From contig OV050033.1 in NCBI GenBank assembly GCA_920105625.2, positions 15,024,001-15,088,000 of the forward strand: DNA of 64,000 nt, read 5' to 3'. Within the stretch, counting starts at the first letter, position 1; every line of letters begins with the position of its first letter. Positions 11,343 to 23,605 of this stretch are shown piece after piece. A program made the translations under genes and the position numbers. Source of the DNA: Clusia tigrina. Taxonomy: Eukaryota > Arthropoda > Insecta > Diptera > Clusiidae. A model generated the notes under the pieces. The model was not told the DNA's origin. It worked only from the letters and a program-made list of their open reading frames with translations, and did not search any database.

Positions 11343-13376
11343 CCCAGAACGCAAATCCATCACTGTGTCGTAGTCCACAATGCCCAATTCCTCCCATGAT
11401 TTGGGGTAAGTTGGTTGTTCTGCGCTCTTTTGTTTCTCAGTCAGTTGCTGAGTGTCGCTTAATTTCACCACCGCAGCTTCGTTCGCCGCACCATCTGCCG
11501 ATATGCTGGTTCTCCTGGCGCTCCTTGCACGTATTGGCGAGGGATCACGTTGCAAATTGTGCAGCACCTCAATTTGCTTGTGCGGAGGTTTCGGACTAAT
11601 AATATTGTCGACAGGACTGATGCTCAGACGCTTGAACGGCGATTTCGGCGACAGACTGGCAATGGAGTCTTTGCGTTTTACGGGGGATTTTGGAGAGTTG
11701 GAGGCCGAGATAGTTGGAGGACTGGATGGCTGGAGCGTAGGTGGCTGTACTTGCAGTTCTCGTTTAGGGGACTGTGCAGATTTTGGGCGTGGTAATGGTT
11801 TGGTGTTATCATTGGGGATGTCGACACTCAGGATTGAAGTTTTGCTCTCAGCTTCAGGACTGGGAACATCACTAATCACACCCACCACGGCTGAATCGCT
11901 GTTGCCGGAGACCACCACATTTTGATTGAGAGTGTTAACACTTCGATTGTCGTTGTTACTATTGTTGCTGTTGTTGTTATTATTGGAGGATGCTGTGTCG
12001 CTATCAGGTGTGCGCATCTTTACCACCTCACCACCGAACGTGACGCGTTTGGGAGTCCTTGACGGAGTGGACGGTGTTACAACACTGAAATATTCAGCCT
12101 TTTGCTCACCACTCTGGTTACTATGGTCCTCCACCTCTGAGTCGCTGAACAGTTGCAGCAGACCACAAGCTTCATGTTCGCCTTTTGCACTTAATAAACG
12201 GCCACAAACCACCTCGTCTTCTAAGCTGTTGGGACCAACATCCTGCGACTTCTGTGCGCTCGATTCCACCAGTCCACAGTCGTCTCCCTTAGCCTCCAAA
12301 ATACGCATGGTTAACGTGTCGTCATTGATTTTGATCTCCGTCTCCATAATCACTTTCGCTTTCTCACCACTTGCTAACACTTCCTCCTCTTCCTCCTCCG
12401 AAGATCGCCAGCAACTTTGCGGTGCTTGCTGTGTCATCAGACGCCAGGTGCTACCAGCATTGCTGCCGCCTAAGTAGTTCTCCTTGCCAGGCACCTTGAC
12501 GTCCACACCGTACACATTGCACAGCAGTTCATACTCCCGGAACGCTCCGTGCGACATGAACTCAATGAATTCACGGTCTCCAATCAGTTCGCGAATCTTC
12601 GTCAGTACCTTCAGTGTAATCTCCTGATGCGTCACCTGTCCCATCCTTTCCACGAGCATGTCGATGGTGGTGCGCAGTATGAAGTGCCGCTTGGGCGAGT
12701 GCAGCGTCGACTGAACCAGCGCCGGTAGGGATAGCATAACACCGCATGTTAAGCGTCCACCGAATGGTTCGTTCGTTATCTTCTGGTTGAGACCGATGTC
12801 CAGTATCTGCAGCAGTATGGTCTGCGGCATGGCGGTCTCGGCCAGGTACACGCGCAAACAGTCCAGAGCGCCTTTCCGAACGGTAGGCGCCGGATGTCCG
12901 AGATTTTCCACCAGCTGCGGTATGAGCGCTTCCATATACGTGTCCGCCCTCACGCGCATCACCACCAACACATCTACGAGCACCCGCAAAGCATGCTGCC
13001 GCACTTGCCACTCAGGGTCGCGCAACCGTTCCACGAATTCCGCAAACATATCCCCGGGATTAATGGACTCCGGCAGTGTACGCGTACGCAGTATGTGCTC
13101 CCAGAGTGGCGTCAATTTCACTACACTTGGACCGCCACCGGTGGCGGATGAAGTGGCCGCCCGTTGCTGCAGCGGCGGGGCGGCAGTGTAATGTTGCTTC
13201 GTGGACGCTTTGAGGGGCGGCGCTGTGGCGGCTCCGAGTACACGGAAATCATTGTGATGACGTTTCAATTTATAATCGCTGCTATTGTTGTTGCTGTCAT
13301 TCGCATCCGCCTCCAATTCATCAACGTCCTCGTCGTTGTTGCTGTCTTTTCGCGTAAATATGGGACGAAGGAACAT
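11343..13376 (-). CDS. TOGARAM/Crescerin-type TOG-domain protein, first coding exon (5' part of gene)
   Basis: The exon encodes 678 residues from an ATG at 13376-13374 in good fly context (ACAAAATG) to a phase-0 donor GTGAGT at 11342-11337; translation beyond the donor meets a stop at 11298, so the exon ends at the donor. Residues about 88-292 form one HEAT-rich TOG domain (WEHILRTRTLPE start, then paired helices such as DPEWQVRQHALRVL and HPAPTVRKGALDCL), as in the N-terminal TOG of TOGARAM/Crescerin/CHE-12, which bind tubulin and promote axonemal microtubule assembly in cilia. The rest is disordered: acidic run, PP1-type RVTF motif at 444-447, Asn-rich run near 465-476, several SPK/SPxKR sites near 530-595. 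The further C-terminal TOG domains expected for the family are absent here, so later exons should lie to the left, probably outside the window. Family assignment is from domain reading; the exact Drosophila orthologue is not asserted. Confidence 0.85.
12036..12047 (-). other. PP1-docking RVxF motif (RVTF) in TOGARAM-type protein
   Basis: Codons for Arg-Val-Thr-Phe preceded by Lys lie in the disordered linker, flanked by Thr-Pro/Ser-Pro sites. KRVTF fits the consensus of protein phosphatase 1 docking motifs. Function is inferred from the motif alone. Confidence 0.45.
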
Positions 13377-16300
13377 TTTTGTACGCGGCAATGTTGTTGT
13401 AATTATCTGTGGCAATATTACACTTTGATTGCGAGTAGGTTTGTTGGCGGTGTTGTTTCACGTGGCTTTAATTGGTCTTTAACACGCACGCTTGCATCCG
13501 GTGTCCACACTTATTGCCGCTGCAGTCGTTAACTGTTCGGTATTGCACTGTTTCGAGCACATCAAATGCCGGTTCGGTTTCGCGTTTAGTCCTTACAGGC
13601 TCAAGTTCAACTCATGACTGCGGGTTTTACCCACTACGCTGGTGCTTTTGTACATTTCGAGTTGGTTGAAGCGAACGCGATTGACCGTTATGGAGTGTGA
13701 ATTACTCAGTTTATGTAAATTTTAGTGTACGAGTGTTGTTGTGGACAGTGCTGCCATATACCAAAAAGTTTTGTGGAACGTATCCAAGGTATGAATGCAA
13801 GGAAAGCATCCAAAGTACTCAAATGTTTGAACGAAGTGAACGGTATGTTACGAATGGAAAGGAGGTTAGATGAAAGTGGAACAAAACTGATCTGTGTAGT
13901 AAAGGTTCACAACTATAATGCTAGATGTCGTTGGAAAACTATTGCCGAATAAATATCATACATATATCAAATACATATCATATACCTATGTCGCCAAAGA
14001 CAGACACAGCCACTTCAGATCTAGATCATATTAGCCAAAGGTGAGGGACATCTAACACAGTACTTTACTATAATAGTATATTCATATCTGTCTCTCCTCC
14101 ACAACATATGTGATCTCTGTGCGTCCACCGTTTTTCAGCGCCATCTAACGTTACATTTGTGAAGAATTACTATGCACAATATTGTATATTGCACAAAGTA
14201 ATTTATATAATTTTTTCGAGGAAGAAGAAGTTTTTCTCATTGCTATGTTTACTTATTTCAATGTGTGATCATTCTTTATTAGCCTCTTCTTGCTTGGATA
14301 TATAATAACAATTTACGCCTCCTCATTTACGTGTAGACAAAGATTTATTATCGATAAATTACCAAACTTCTATAGTAAGCTCAACAAATATCTCCCTTAA
14401 AACGAGATATTCTTAAGACAACCCCTCGTGGGTGCCTTGTTTGGAATCCTAAATTAAACCCCAAGTAGTAAAAAGAACTCGATTACTGAGCGCGTATTGT
14501 AGTATTTTAATACTCGTACAATTGTTAAGGAGATTTATAATGCACTTAATAAATCCTTAGAAAGCTGTTATGGAATTTCAACTAATTGAGATCAATTTTC
14601 TTATTTTGTACAGGTTATTAAAGTCTTTTTCAAATAGTATAAACATTATAGAATCAATGCCTTTATAAAGATGTACTAATGCTTGTCAGTTTTCATAATG
14701 CTTTAAATTGTTTGTGTAATATTGTGAGATACCTTACGCAAACAATGTTGTTACAGAGATTGTACAAACTTATGAAAGAGCCCTGAGATTTAGTTTTCTT
14801 ACTATTTTTTCTTTATATAGGAAAGCTCTGATTTGATCATCCTCATACCTAGACTTTGTCTATAACTGTTTCTATTGACTTTTTATATATATAAAATGTT
14901 CTCTTTTTACTGGCTTGGCTAGATCTAAACTCGGGCTGTCAAGGAACTATTCAAGCGTCAATCCTTTCTTATATTGAGCGTGACTCTTGAGTTAGGATCA
15001 CATCAAGTCAACCTAATTACCTCAAACTTTATGTGTATGTACACACTGAAAGTCTGGGTGATACTGTTCCCTCTCTCATAGCTACTTACCATCCACTTCG
15101 ATTCCATTGTTTTCTCTGTCCCGAGCCATTACGAATACTTACCATGTACTCTCTTACGCGCATGTTTCCACGCTGTTGCAATTCACATTCCTTTTTTATC
15201 GATGCATTCAGCTCCTGTTGCTTTTGTTTTGTTTACAAAATTTCCCAACTGTCAAAAGCCTTGCAGACTTCCACCGTGTTTCTGGTGGTCGGTGCAATTA
15301 GGGAGGTTGGGCGCAAACTTTCTGCTCATTTAGCGCTGTGATTCCCAGTTTGATGTTGAGTGGGAGTCCAACTCGGGTGTTTCTTATGCGGTTATTAGCG
15401 TGTTCACAAAATTTCGAACAAAATGTGTCAAGTTTTTCGGGCGGTTGGTGCATGACTTCGACAATCACGCTCACAATTGTGACGTTTGCGACTAACGTGG
15501 AATTAATATCACTCGTTTTAATCAATACGAGTACTTTTCCTGTCAACATGGATTGAATACTGAATACTCGGAAGATGATTTTCTTCTTTTTCTCTTAACT
15601 TTTCCATACTCTTCAACTATATCAGTTCTCCTATAAATAACTTATATATGACTAAGTCGTTTATTGACTCCAGAACCAAATGTGTAAACTTCATACCTTC
15701 AGTTTTCAGAAGTCAAAATGTTGTGGAGACACCCATTAACGTTGTTTCAGTGTGTGCAACTGTAAAATATCTTCAGAGGGATTGTGAAATTTGTTGATCC
15801 TCTCCCTCATATTCACCTCAAACATATTTAACTTCTGTAATTAAAAGACAATTAAGAGATCTGGTACTATAACAATGATTGTTGCTGGTCTAACTCTGTC
15901 TCCCTACCAAATCTTCTTGAAATTGTTGATGATAATATACGGAATTTAAAGTTTCCTCTTCGCAGAAGTGCTTCAGTTTGTGGAATATCCTTTTCAAGCT
16001 CTCTTTTTTTAAACTGCTTTCTGGTACTTTGTTGTGTCCTTTATTTAACTTCCCCACTTCGATTGTAGCAGACTCCCTTGCACAGCTTATTCAATTCATC
16101 AACATTTAAGTTGATATAGGAGTGGGTCTCGAGTAGTTCTCACCAAACCCTCGTCTACTGTTGGTGGTATTGCGCACTGTTCCGTGCACGGCGTTCCTCC
16201 CGTCAAGGTATTTAAATGTGTGTTAATGATGTTATAATAATTTTCCGCCATTATATTCGGTTGAGTTACAGCATAATTTTATTATTCTAGTTATTTTGCA

Positions 16301-17120
16301 ATTATTGCTCACATATTAAACCTCAATTTGCGTTGATGCCTCCTGACCTGTTACTTAAGGAGCACAATGTAAAGGTTCCATTTTATGTCAATAACCTCAT
16401 TTTAGTTTACTTACTTACCTAGACTGCTAGTTTCGGTGTGGGTGCAAAAGTGGTCTCACCAAAGGTGATTAGAGAAAATGCTGTGGAAGTGGAATACAGT
16501 AAATGGTAGGGAGTGTCGACGCAGGTTGGTGTAGTTCCACTGGCTATGAATCAGCTTATATACCTCAATATGTTGGAAAGGACAGATAAAGGAAGAAATT
16601 AAAGTCATTCAAGATGATAGTATATTTGTCTTTGTCTTTATCTTCTTCAAGGTGTATATCATAACAACTAAAGACTTACCCAAAATTGGCGTTGGGTGCC
16701 AGAACTAATAAGGAAGTCATTGTGCGGATAAGCGTAACTTCTTCAGCGATGGGTTAGTATATAATATCTAATTCTAGCAATCCAAGAGTCATCTCTGCAT
16801 CTCCACAGAGATTGGTTGTGATTTACGCATTAAGACATGAATGGTTTCTGGTCTTCTAGTCTAGATACTTAATGCAGCCTTCTTAAACTTAGAAAAAAAA
16901 TCGTAATCATACCATTTTGTCTGCCAATAGAAAGAACACTTTCTCGAAATCTCTCATTCTGGAAACTATTCCCTCAATAACATCACAGTATCAGTCGCTA
17001 TATAGATTATTGTTTATGTCCACATCAGCTGATTTGGGACAAAATAAACCGGTTATCATCTTTGGTCACCATCCAACATTGACATTTAATTCCACCTCTC
17101 TCATTTTTGGATACTTTTAT
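13377..17120. other. Intergenic region upstream of the TOGARAM-type gene
   Basis: It contains the 5' UTR and presumably the promoter of the minus-strand gene beginning at 13376, but no convincing TATA or initiator could be fixed. No conserved coding frame is seen. Octamers TACTCGTA/TACGAGTA are at 14511 and 15526. Confidence 0.5.
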
Positions 17121-17323
17121 TATTATTATTATATCTTACAGCATAATTAATTATGAGTGCAAGCTGTTGGGGGAATGAGTACTAGCTACAGAGGCTTTCG
17201 ACTCGAAGAGAAAACGATTTTATAGAAAGAAGCATTTTGGAGCCCAAGGCCGTGGCAGGATTTGAACCTGCGACCCACGTGGTGTGAGTATAGCATGCTT
17301 ACCACTAGACCATAGAGGGTGGC
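17121..17323 (-). mobile_element. tRNA-derived SINE, copy with target-site duplication
   Basis: On the minus strand a tRNA-like head carries an A box TGGTCTAGTGG (17312-17302) and a B box GGTTCAAATCC (17268-17258) at tRNA-like spacing. A body of about 100 bp and a tail of TAA/ATA repeats (17121-17135) follow. The flanks TGGATACTTTTAT (17108-17120) and TGGATTCTTTTAT (17324-17336) differ at one base in 13, a likely target-site duplication. The acceptor and anticodon stems do not pair, so it is not a functional tRNA gene. Confidence 0.8.
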
Positions 17324-17585
17324 TGGATTCTTTTATATGGCCCTAAGATGCCGCAAGTGTGACTAAAAGAAAATTACTGTAAAATGTTCCGGAATCACAT
17401 CCGAGAGCATTTCTTGGAATTGCAAATCAGTTCAATTCGCGTTGATTACCCTATTCGCACGATCAACAGATATAGAAAAAAGTTGCAAAAGTTTTTGGAG
17501 TCAATTTCAATCGTTTCATATACCCCGATATTTACTCTGAATATACTATTATATATAATGATAATTGTTACCGCACCACTAGAAT

Positions 17586-17652
17586 GATGCAGTGTGGTGA
17601 CCACGGCTAGCTCACCGCAATGGTCGTGGTCCTTAACCCGCCACACTGCATC
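17586..17652. other. Strong inverted repeat (hairpin)
   Basis: GATGCAGTGTGG (17586-17597) is the exact reverse complement of CCACACTGCATC (17641-17652). Inside it GACCACG (17599-17605) pairs with CGTGGTC (17624-17630). The GC content is higher than the neighbourhood. It might be a transposon end or a structured transcript element; neither is shown. Confidence 0.75.
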
Positions 17653-18599
17653 GGGTGGGGCAACACTACAAAAAAAAACTTCAACTCACCAGGTTTCCCA
17701 GCATCCTCCGCTACGTCGACAAGCGAGCCCGCCCCATATTGACCGCCTTAGCCTAACATTTTTAACATAAAATTAAACATAACTACACATTTTACTTAAA
17801 TGAATAACATACATATACTCGAGTACTTAATAACTTAAATAAATATTTACTTATCTCTAGGGGCGGGCGGCAGCCTCCTTTTTCCTTCCCGACCTCTGCT
17901 ACACGACCTTTAAATATGAGCGAGCTCAACTCGAAAAAGCAGCTTAATTACGATTATAACTCATGGAGCATATAATTTATACCACAAATAACGATTCTGT
18001 GCAATTTGCGTGGCGAATTATAACTCAAAGAAACGATATTATTCGAGGCCAACGAAATTTGACCTACACTGACCGTGCCACTAATACAGAGGACGTCCAC
18101 GTTCTGCTCTGCTTTGAATCTTTATTTTTGAAAATAACTTTCACTTCATTTATTATAAGAATAGAAACACTATTTTTACACTATTGTAGTTATGCTGCGA
18201 CAATTTTCTATTGATTCAACTAAAATACGCTACTAACAAACAATCGCCGGACCACGGACGAGACGACTCTTTCTGCCAATACCACCGACACGAACTAAAA
18301 AACATCCTATCTTCATTTTCCTCGGCCTCTTCCGCTATTCCATCAGTGACCGCTCCAGCGGTCGAGGCGGTCAGTCACCTTTTTTTCAAATTTCTACCAT
18401 TCTGAGGCAGCGCCATCTGTACCTCAGAATCTGGTAGGTTTCAGCCTGGCCGCATTCACCAGCAAAGCGGACAAGTGGAAGGAACAACAGAAGGAGGGGA
18501 GCAAAACAACCCTACACACGGTGGACGCCAAAACAACGATCGCAACATAATATTAATATACCATATACAGTTCAACTTACCAAACATTCCGATTATCTT
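17653..18599. other. Non-coding, GC-richer segment of unknown origin
   Basis: Relatively GC-rich blocks (17660-17750, 18240-18480) alternate with AT-rich DNA. A short inverted repeat TCTGAGG/CCTCAGA lies at about 18400-18430. It could be a decayed transposon end, but no protein or terminal repeat supports that. Confidence 0.35.
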
Positions 18600-20772
18600 T
18601 GAAATTACAAAAGCATTGTTTTAAATTATTTGTTTTATTATAAATTTGTTTAAAGTTTATTTACTAAATTTGTCAATTGGTTCTTCTTATAAAACTATAA
18701 ACAAATTGTTAACTAAGTTTTAATGTACTCGACTTACGTGCAAAATGGTTAAAGAACAAATTTTGATTTTTACATAAAAATGAAGATTGCAAATCGTGTT
18801 GAATGCAACGGAGTTACATTCTTTTCCTTTAAACGCTTCCTTTTAAATTACAATAAAATAGCAGATTTTCTTATAAAATTCCTCATAAAGCTTTTATTAG
18901 ATTGCTTGAGTGGGGTTTGTTATGTTTAGAAAAGAACGCAAAATTTCTCTTCTCGTTTTTCTTTCGTTTCCTCTATTATACTACAACATAATTCATATTC
19001 GATATTTAGCAAATCTTATGGCAAAGATTCATGGTAAATAGCTTTTCACACATTTGCATTAAAGTAAAGTTATTAATTAATTGTAATATAGCACACAGTA
19101 TTATTGAAATTTCATTGAAAATTCAAGTCGCTCCATTACAGAAATTCTCGTATTGTAGTTTATGTTTAGTTATTCCTGGTTAAGTCGTTGCACAAACCAT
19201 TTCGTACACTGCTGCGGTTCTTGGGTTCGTTATTTATTGCTATTGCTATTACAGTTAGGACACAAACCTTGATACAAGGTGATATACACAATGTTAACTA
19301 TGGTTAAACTTAAATGCTATGTTTTAAAATGTATAAAAATTACGTTTATTGATGATGAAAATTCGAAGTAAAATTCGTGAAGATTGGGACGCTTTAGAAA
19401 AACAAAAGCTTCGGAGAGGGAGAGAGGGGAGGAGAGCTTGAAAAAACAAGAACTGAAGCTGGTGGAAATTTGCATGTGTTTTAATAGAACCCAACTTAGT
19501 GATTGATGCTGATATTTCCATGGGAACTTCGTTTAGGAACATTGAAGAATAGAAAAAAACAGTTTTAGTCCGGATCAGAGGTACAGAACAGAGCTTGAAA
19601 ACGAGGAATTTTATATAAGTAGGTGTCGTTATAATACAGAACAGAGCTTCAAAACTAGAAATTTTATATAAGAAGGTTTCGTTACATGATCTCTGAATGT
19701 GTTGACTTTTAAATGCTTCCCAATGATCTTGATTTTCGTATGCTTTTATAATACTTGTATAAAACTCTTCTGAATAACTGAAATTTTGTATCTTCGCATG
19801 GGAACATTTCTCGAATTGGAATCATTTCAATGATTTGAGAAGATTGAAAATAAATGAGAATTGTCGTCATGGCAGAAATATAACTGGGAGACTTCAAGAA
19901 TCCAGTGAAGTTAGAGCTCGATTGTGATTAAAATTTGTCTGGTAATTCTGTTTTTAATGTTCTCATACAAAATTATAATGGAAAGAGGATAATTGTATAG
20001 AATCTTGTCCACAGCAATTCTGAATAATTTGCCGATTAGGAACATAATTTCTAGGTGAACTCTTTCGCATCAGTAACATAAATTTCCAGGCTCTCACTGT
20101 TCTGTTCAGAGGTTAAGGACCCCAGTGGTTGGATGAATAATATTTTTTAGAAATTAAGTAGAATGATGTCAGGATAATTCACATGTAACAGTTAAGGTCT
20201 TGACTCCCATTGGCTTGAATTGTAAGTAGCTTGGTTCTGGTTCGAAAAATGTTCACATACAGTAATCAAGGAGGTGGGATTTAAAATATTTGAAATTCTA
20301 GAAATATGTTTTGGTGATTGATAAAAGCAGAGAGTTGCGATAAAAAAAACATGAGTGTAGATAGAACGTTGAGTATGTGAAAGCCCACCCGCTGGGCTGT
20401 GGAAAAAGACACCGACCGTCTAAAAGTGAACGTTAATGCTCGATCATATGAAGTGATTTCAAATGGAAGACTACTCTAAAACTAAAATTTCGATAAATAC
20501 ACATAAAAAATACCTGCTAATAAGTTAATCAATAAAACTGAATTGCCAAAGGATTGGCTTGGAAATGGCATTTTGCTTAGACCAAAAAAGTTTGTGTTAA
20601 AACATAAAACTATGAAAACAAAAAAAAAAAAAACATCGTAAATGGCAGAAAATGTTTTACAATAGCTTAAATTAGTCTAGATAATCCTTACAATGCTAAT
20701 ACTACGTTCGATAGTCTGCACAGCATTTTCTTACATTAGTCTATTTATCCTTTGCTATGCTGGTATTCCAAC
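18600..20772 (-). other. ft: ft 3' flank / putative 3' UTR
   Basis: This AT-rich stretch follows the ft stop codon. On the minus strand an AATAAA hexamer occurs at 19238-19233 (1.5 kb after the stop) and again at 18662-18657 and 18639-18634; an ATTAAA is at 19958-19953. Which one is used cannot be told from sequence. A 50-bp near-duplication lies at about 19583-19684. No coding region is seen. Confidence 0.4.
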
Positions 20773-23536
20773 TCAAACATACTCCTCTGATGCTTTTTGT
20801 ACATTCGCAGGTAAGCGCAGTGATGGCGGCACATGCTGCTCACCCACTGTGTCTGGCAATTCGGCGATGTCCTGGAATACGCCCATTAGACTTTCGAAAT
20901 TTGGTCCCCAATTGAGCAGATAGTCCCATCCCAAGGTAGTGGTGGACGGCGATGCAGCCCCATTCGGTTGCCGATAGATGCCTCCAATGTGCGTGGACAA
21001 GTCATCATCACTGGCGACTAGAGTGCTGAGCGAGCCACGAAACGATGAATCGAAACCATCGTAGGAGTGCGGTGGCATGGGTGGTGCTTTGCCCACGCTG
21101 GGTCCAACACCATCGCCGCTCATGGCGCGTCCTACGCCACTGCGTTCGGGCAGGTCATCGGGTAGACTCTTGTTGGTGGGATACTTGGCGTCACCGCTCA
21201 GACTGTTGTTGTCGTATTCGATTTCCGAGCAGGTGAAGCTGTCGTTGCCACTTTCGTCGGTGGACGTAGAACTATGGGCATCAACATCGGCGCTGTGCAG
21301 GCCCCCGCCCAAGGACAGGTGATGCGCCCCACCGGGCACACGTGGTGCCTCGCTGCTCGAGGATACAGCATCTAGCGTGGAAACTAAGCTCGAGGTGCGG
21401 GGCCGCACATTAAGGCGCTCAATCTCCTCGGCGGTTAAGCCCATGGGAGCCTGAGCGGGTGATTGTGATGGTACGCCTGGCTTCTGGCGACTTGCACTGG
21501 AACTTTGCCCCGAAAGTTGTGACATTACTGGACTATTGAGACTGCGCTCGCTGTTACTGTGTAGAGCATCTTTGCCAACACCACCTGAACTGGAGGTGGT
21601 GGCCAGTAAAGCACTCTGCAATGGTTTCCCGGAGATGTCGTGCAGCGTGAGTATGCGTGGCTGTTGCGAACTTAACTCAGAGCTGGGCGATAGGCGTGCC
21701 AATGGCGTGCTCTGATGTGGACGCGGTGTGCTGGAGGGCGGTGGTGGCTGACTAGCTTGCGGGGGTACACGTGGCCCGAATGGAGCGCCGACACCATGAC
21801 GCGGGGAATGGCGATGCTGTTGCTGAGCAGCAGATGATTGATGTTTGTGGTGGGTGTAAGACGCCACCGGAGGAGGTGTAGCCTTGTATTTTCGCCCACC
21901 ACCCGCCTCACGATACCCTTTGTAATGATACACAATGTCAATGTCAGACGGTGCAATGGAGCTGGCATTTTCAAGATCATAGTGCTCTGGATACTCTGAA
22001 CTCAAGTCAACCGAACTGGGATGATCGTGTGGATGATGCGCCTGGTTTGGTGGTGGTATGGGCGGATGATGGTCGTCGCGCAGCGGTGGACTCTTGCTGA
22101 CCACTTCGCGTTCGATGATATCTGGACGCTGTGGTCGTTGCTGATGATCTGCCGGTCCGATTTCACGTTCTTTATACTTCTTCGATATTAACTCCGGTCC
22201 CACTAAATGGTGACCAGGCACACCGCGAATCAAGTCGCCATTATCACCATGATATCCCACTTGCGAGTCGTTGCCGTGCACATTCCGCGTTAGCACATGA
22301 TCGGCTTGGTTTTGCGAAACCCCTGAACCGCCCAGCATGGTCGAGGCGCCGCTGTGTTTTATTTTGAATCCAGGCACTCCACAACTGAGGCCGCCGATTT
22401 TTTCCTGTTTTCCGCGGAAACGGTAAATCACATAAGAGCCCAAAATGGCAACGAGCAGTATCACAAAGAACACGATCACTAATGTAATGCCTATGCTCAA
22501 AGGGTCGGCAACTTGGGCCGCTCCAATGCCGACATCACCCGCGCAACCTTGAGTAATCTTGCCACGTGTTAAAACCTCATTGAAAACACTGCCGGACCCG
22601 TTGAACGGTTGTATTTCGTTGTTGATCGTGAAGTTAGCAATGCACCCCTCGAAGCTAATCGGCATAGAGTCTTGCTGCAGGTATTCGCGTCGAATTCCGC
22701 CCACAGATAGTACCGTCAAATACGGATCCAGGAAGTCGTGAACACCCGCAAAGTCCAACTCCTCTCCCACTTTCGTATCGTCTATTAATAAACGCAGAAT
22801 ACGATGAGACGTCTGCAAGGTGAAGTTGTGCCATTTGCCATCGTTGAGCTTCTCAGGATTCCGTATTGTCATATTGACAATGGAGCTCTGCTTGGAATAA
22901 TACGCCAACTTTCCCGCCTTCAGCTCCACGGCTGTGTAATGCTTATTCGTAGCAGCATACAAAATCAAACCATCCTCTTTGTAAGTACGAAAGAGCAAGC
23001 TCAGAGATTTCGGTGGATCGAAAATTTGTGCCAACGCGGTGGCGTTATCTTTGCTCACTGTAAAACGCCGACGCCGCGTCACATCGTAAGACCAAACACT
23101 GTTGCCGCTGTACAAATTGTCCAGGAGTTGCATACGTCGGTGTTTCTCCGATATTTTGAACTCCACAAACCCACCTTCGGTAATGGTGATCGGTTCCAGT
23201 GAACTGTAGCAATCGGGAGACAACAGATCTCCACCACACTTGCACATCGCCGAATGCCAACGATCCATGCAGGCTCCAAATGCGCCGCACAACGATAGAC
23301 TGGGGTCGGTGCGTAAACTCTGCTGACAAGGGCCGCCATTGGTGTTGCGACTGCAAGTGGGCAGCACACCATTTTGCTTGAGAGGACTGCTCAAGTTAAG
23401 TGCGCGACCATTTACGGAAACGCTGTGAACGCAGCCAACCAAGTCGTCGGTGTGTATTTGGCCAGGACGCTCCAACACCGGATCGGCCGTAGAGAGACCG
23501 CCAATAAGAAGAGGTTGTTTATTGAAATTCAACGTA
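20773..23536 (-). CDS. ft: Fat protocadherin, last coding exon (laminin G 1 end, EGF5, laminin G 2, TM, cytoplasmic domain)
   Basis: The acceptor CCATTCCAG is at 23545-23537 and the exon runs to TGA at 20775-20773. Numbered from the Leu codon at 23532, residues 1-60 finish the first laminin G domain, 61-108 are an EGF-like module, about 112-330 the second laminin G, and 345-371 (22500-22420) a single transmembrane helix. About 548 cytoplasmic residues follow, near the length of the Drosophila Fat tail. The tail is Ser/Pro/His/Gln-rich, with a conserved box WDYLLNWGPNF...IAELPD at 20851-20928 and the C-terminus EEYV. Two laminin G domains plus a cluster of EGFs mark Fat rather than Fat-like/Kugelei. 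Fat sits at the apical junction, binds Dachsous in trans, and signals to planar polarity and Hippo (through Dachs and Warts). The exon joins the one at 23606 in phase 2 (CCC ATT GG + T). Confidence 0.93.
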
Positions 23537-23605
23537 CTGGAATGGGAGAAATAAAAACGTTCATTAGGAAAGTGAAACTCTCAAATAAGGGTGGTGTCTA
23601 CTTAC
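23537..23605 (-). other. ft: Short ft intron (69 bp)
   Basis: The donor GTAAGT is at 23605-23600 and the acceptor CAG at 23539-23537, preceded by a pyrimidine-rich stretch. Removal joins Pro-Ile-Gly to Thr-Leu-Asn-Phe within laminin G domain 1. The length is typical of small fly introns. Confidence 0.92.

Noticed and set aside
11926..12477. 183-residue plus-strand frame opposite the TOGARAM exon
   Set aside because: It is antisense to well-supported coding DNA; its Leu-rich start is the complement of the Asn-rich tract.
15033..15556. Overlapping short frames between the genes
   Set aside because: They lie on both strands, have no recognisable domain, and several use non-ATG starts.
17230..17325. 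Functional tRNA gene
   Set aside because: A and B boxes and the T stem are good, but the acceptor and anticodon stems do not pair, and the unit has a body, tail and target-site duplication: it is a SINE.
17950..18560. Long terminal repeat of an LTR element
   Set aside because: The composition suggested it, but no second LTR, primer-binding site or polyprotein was found.
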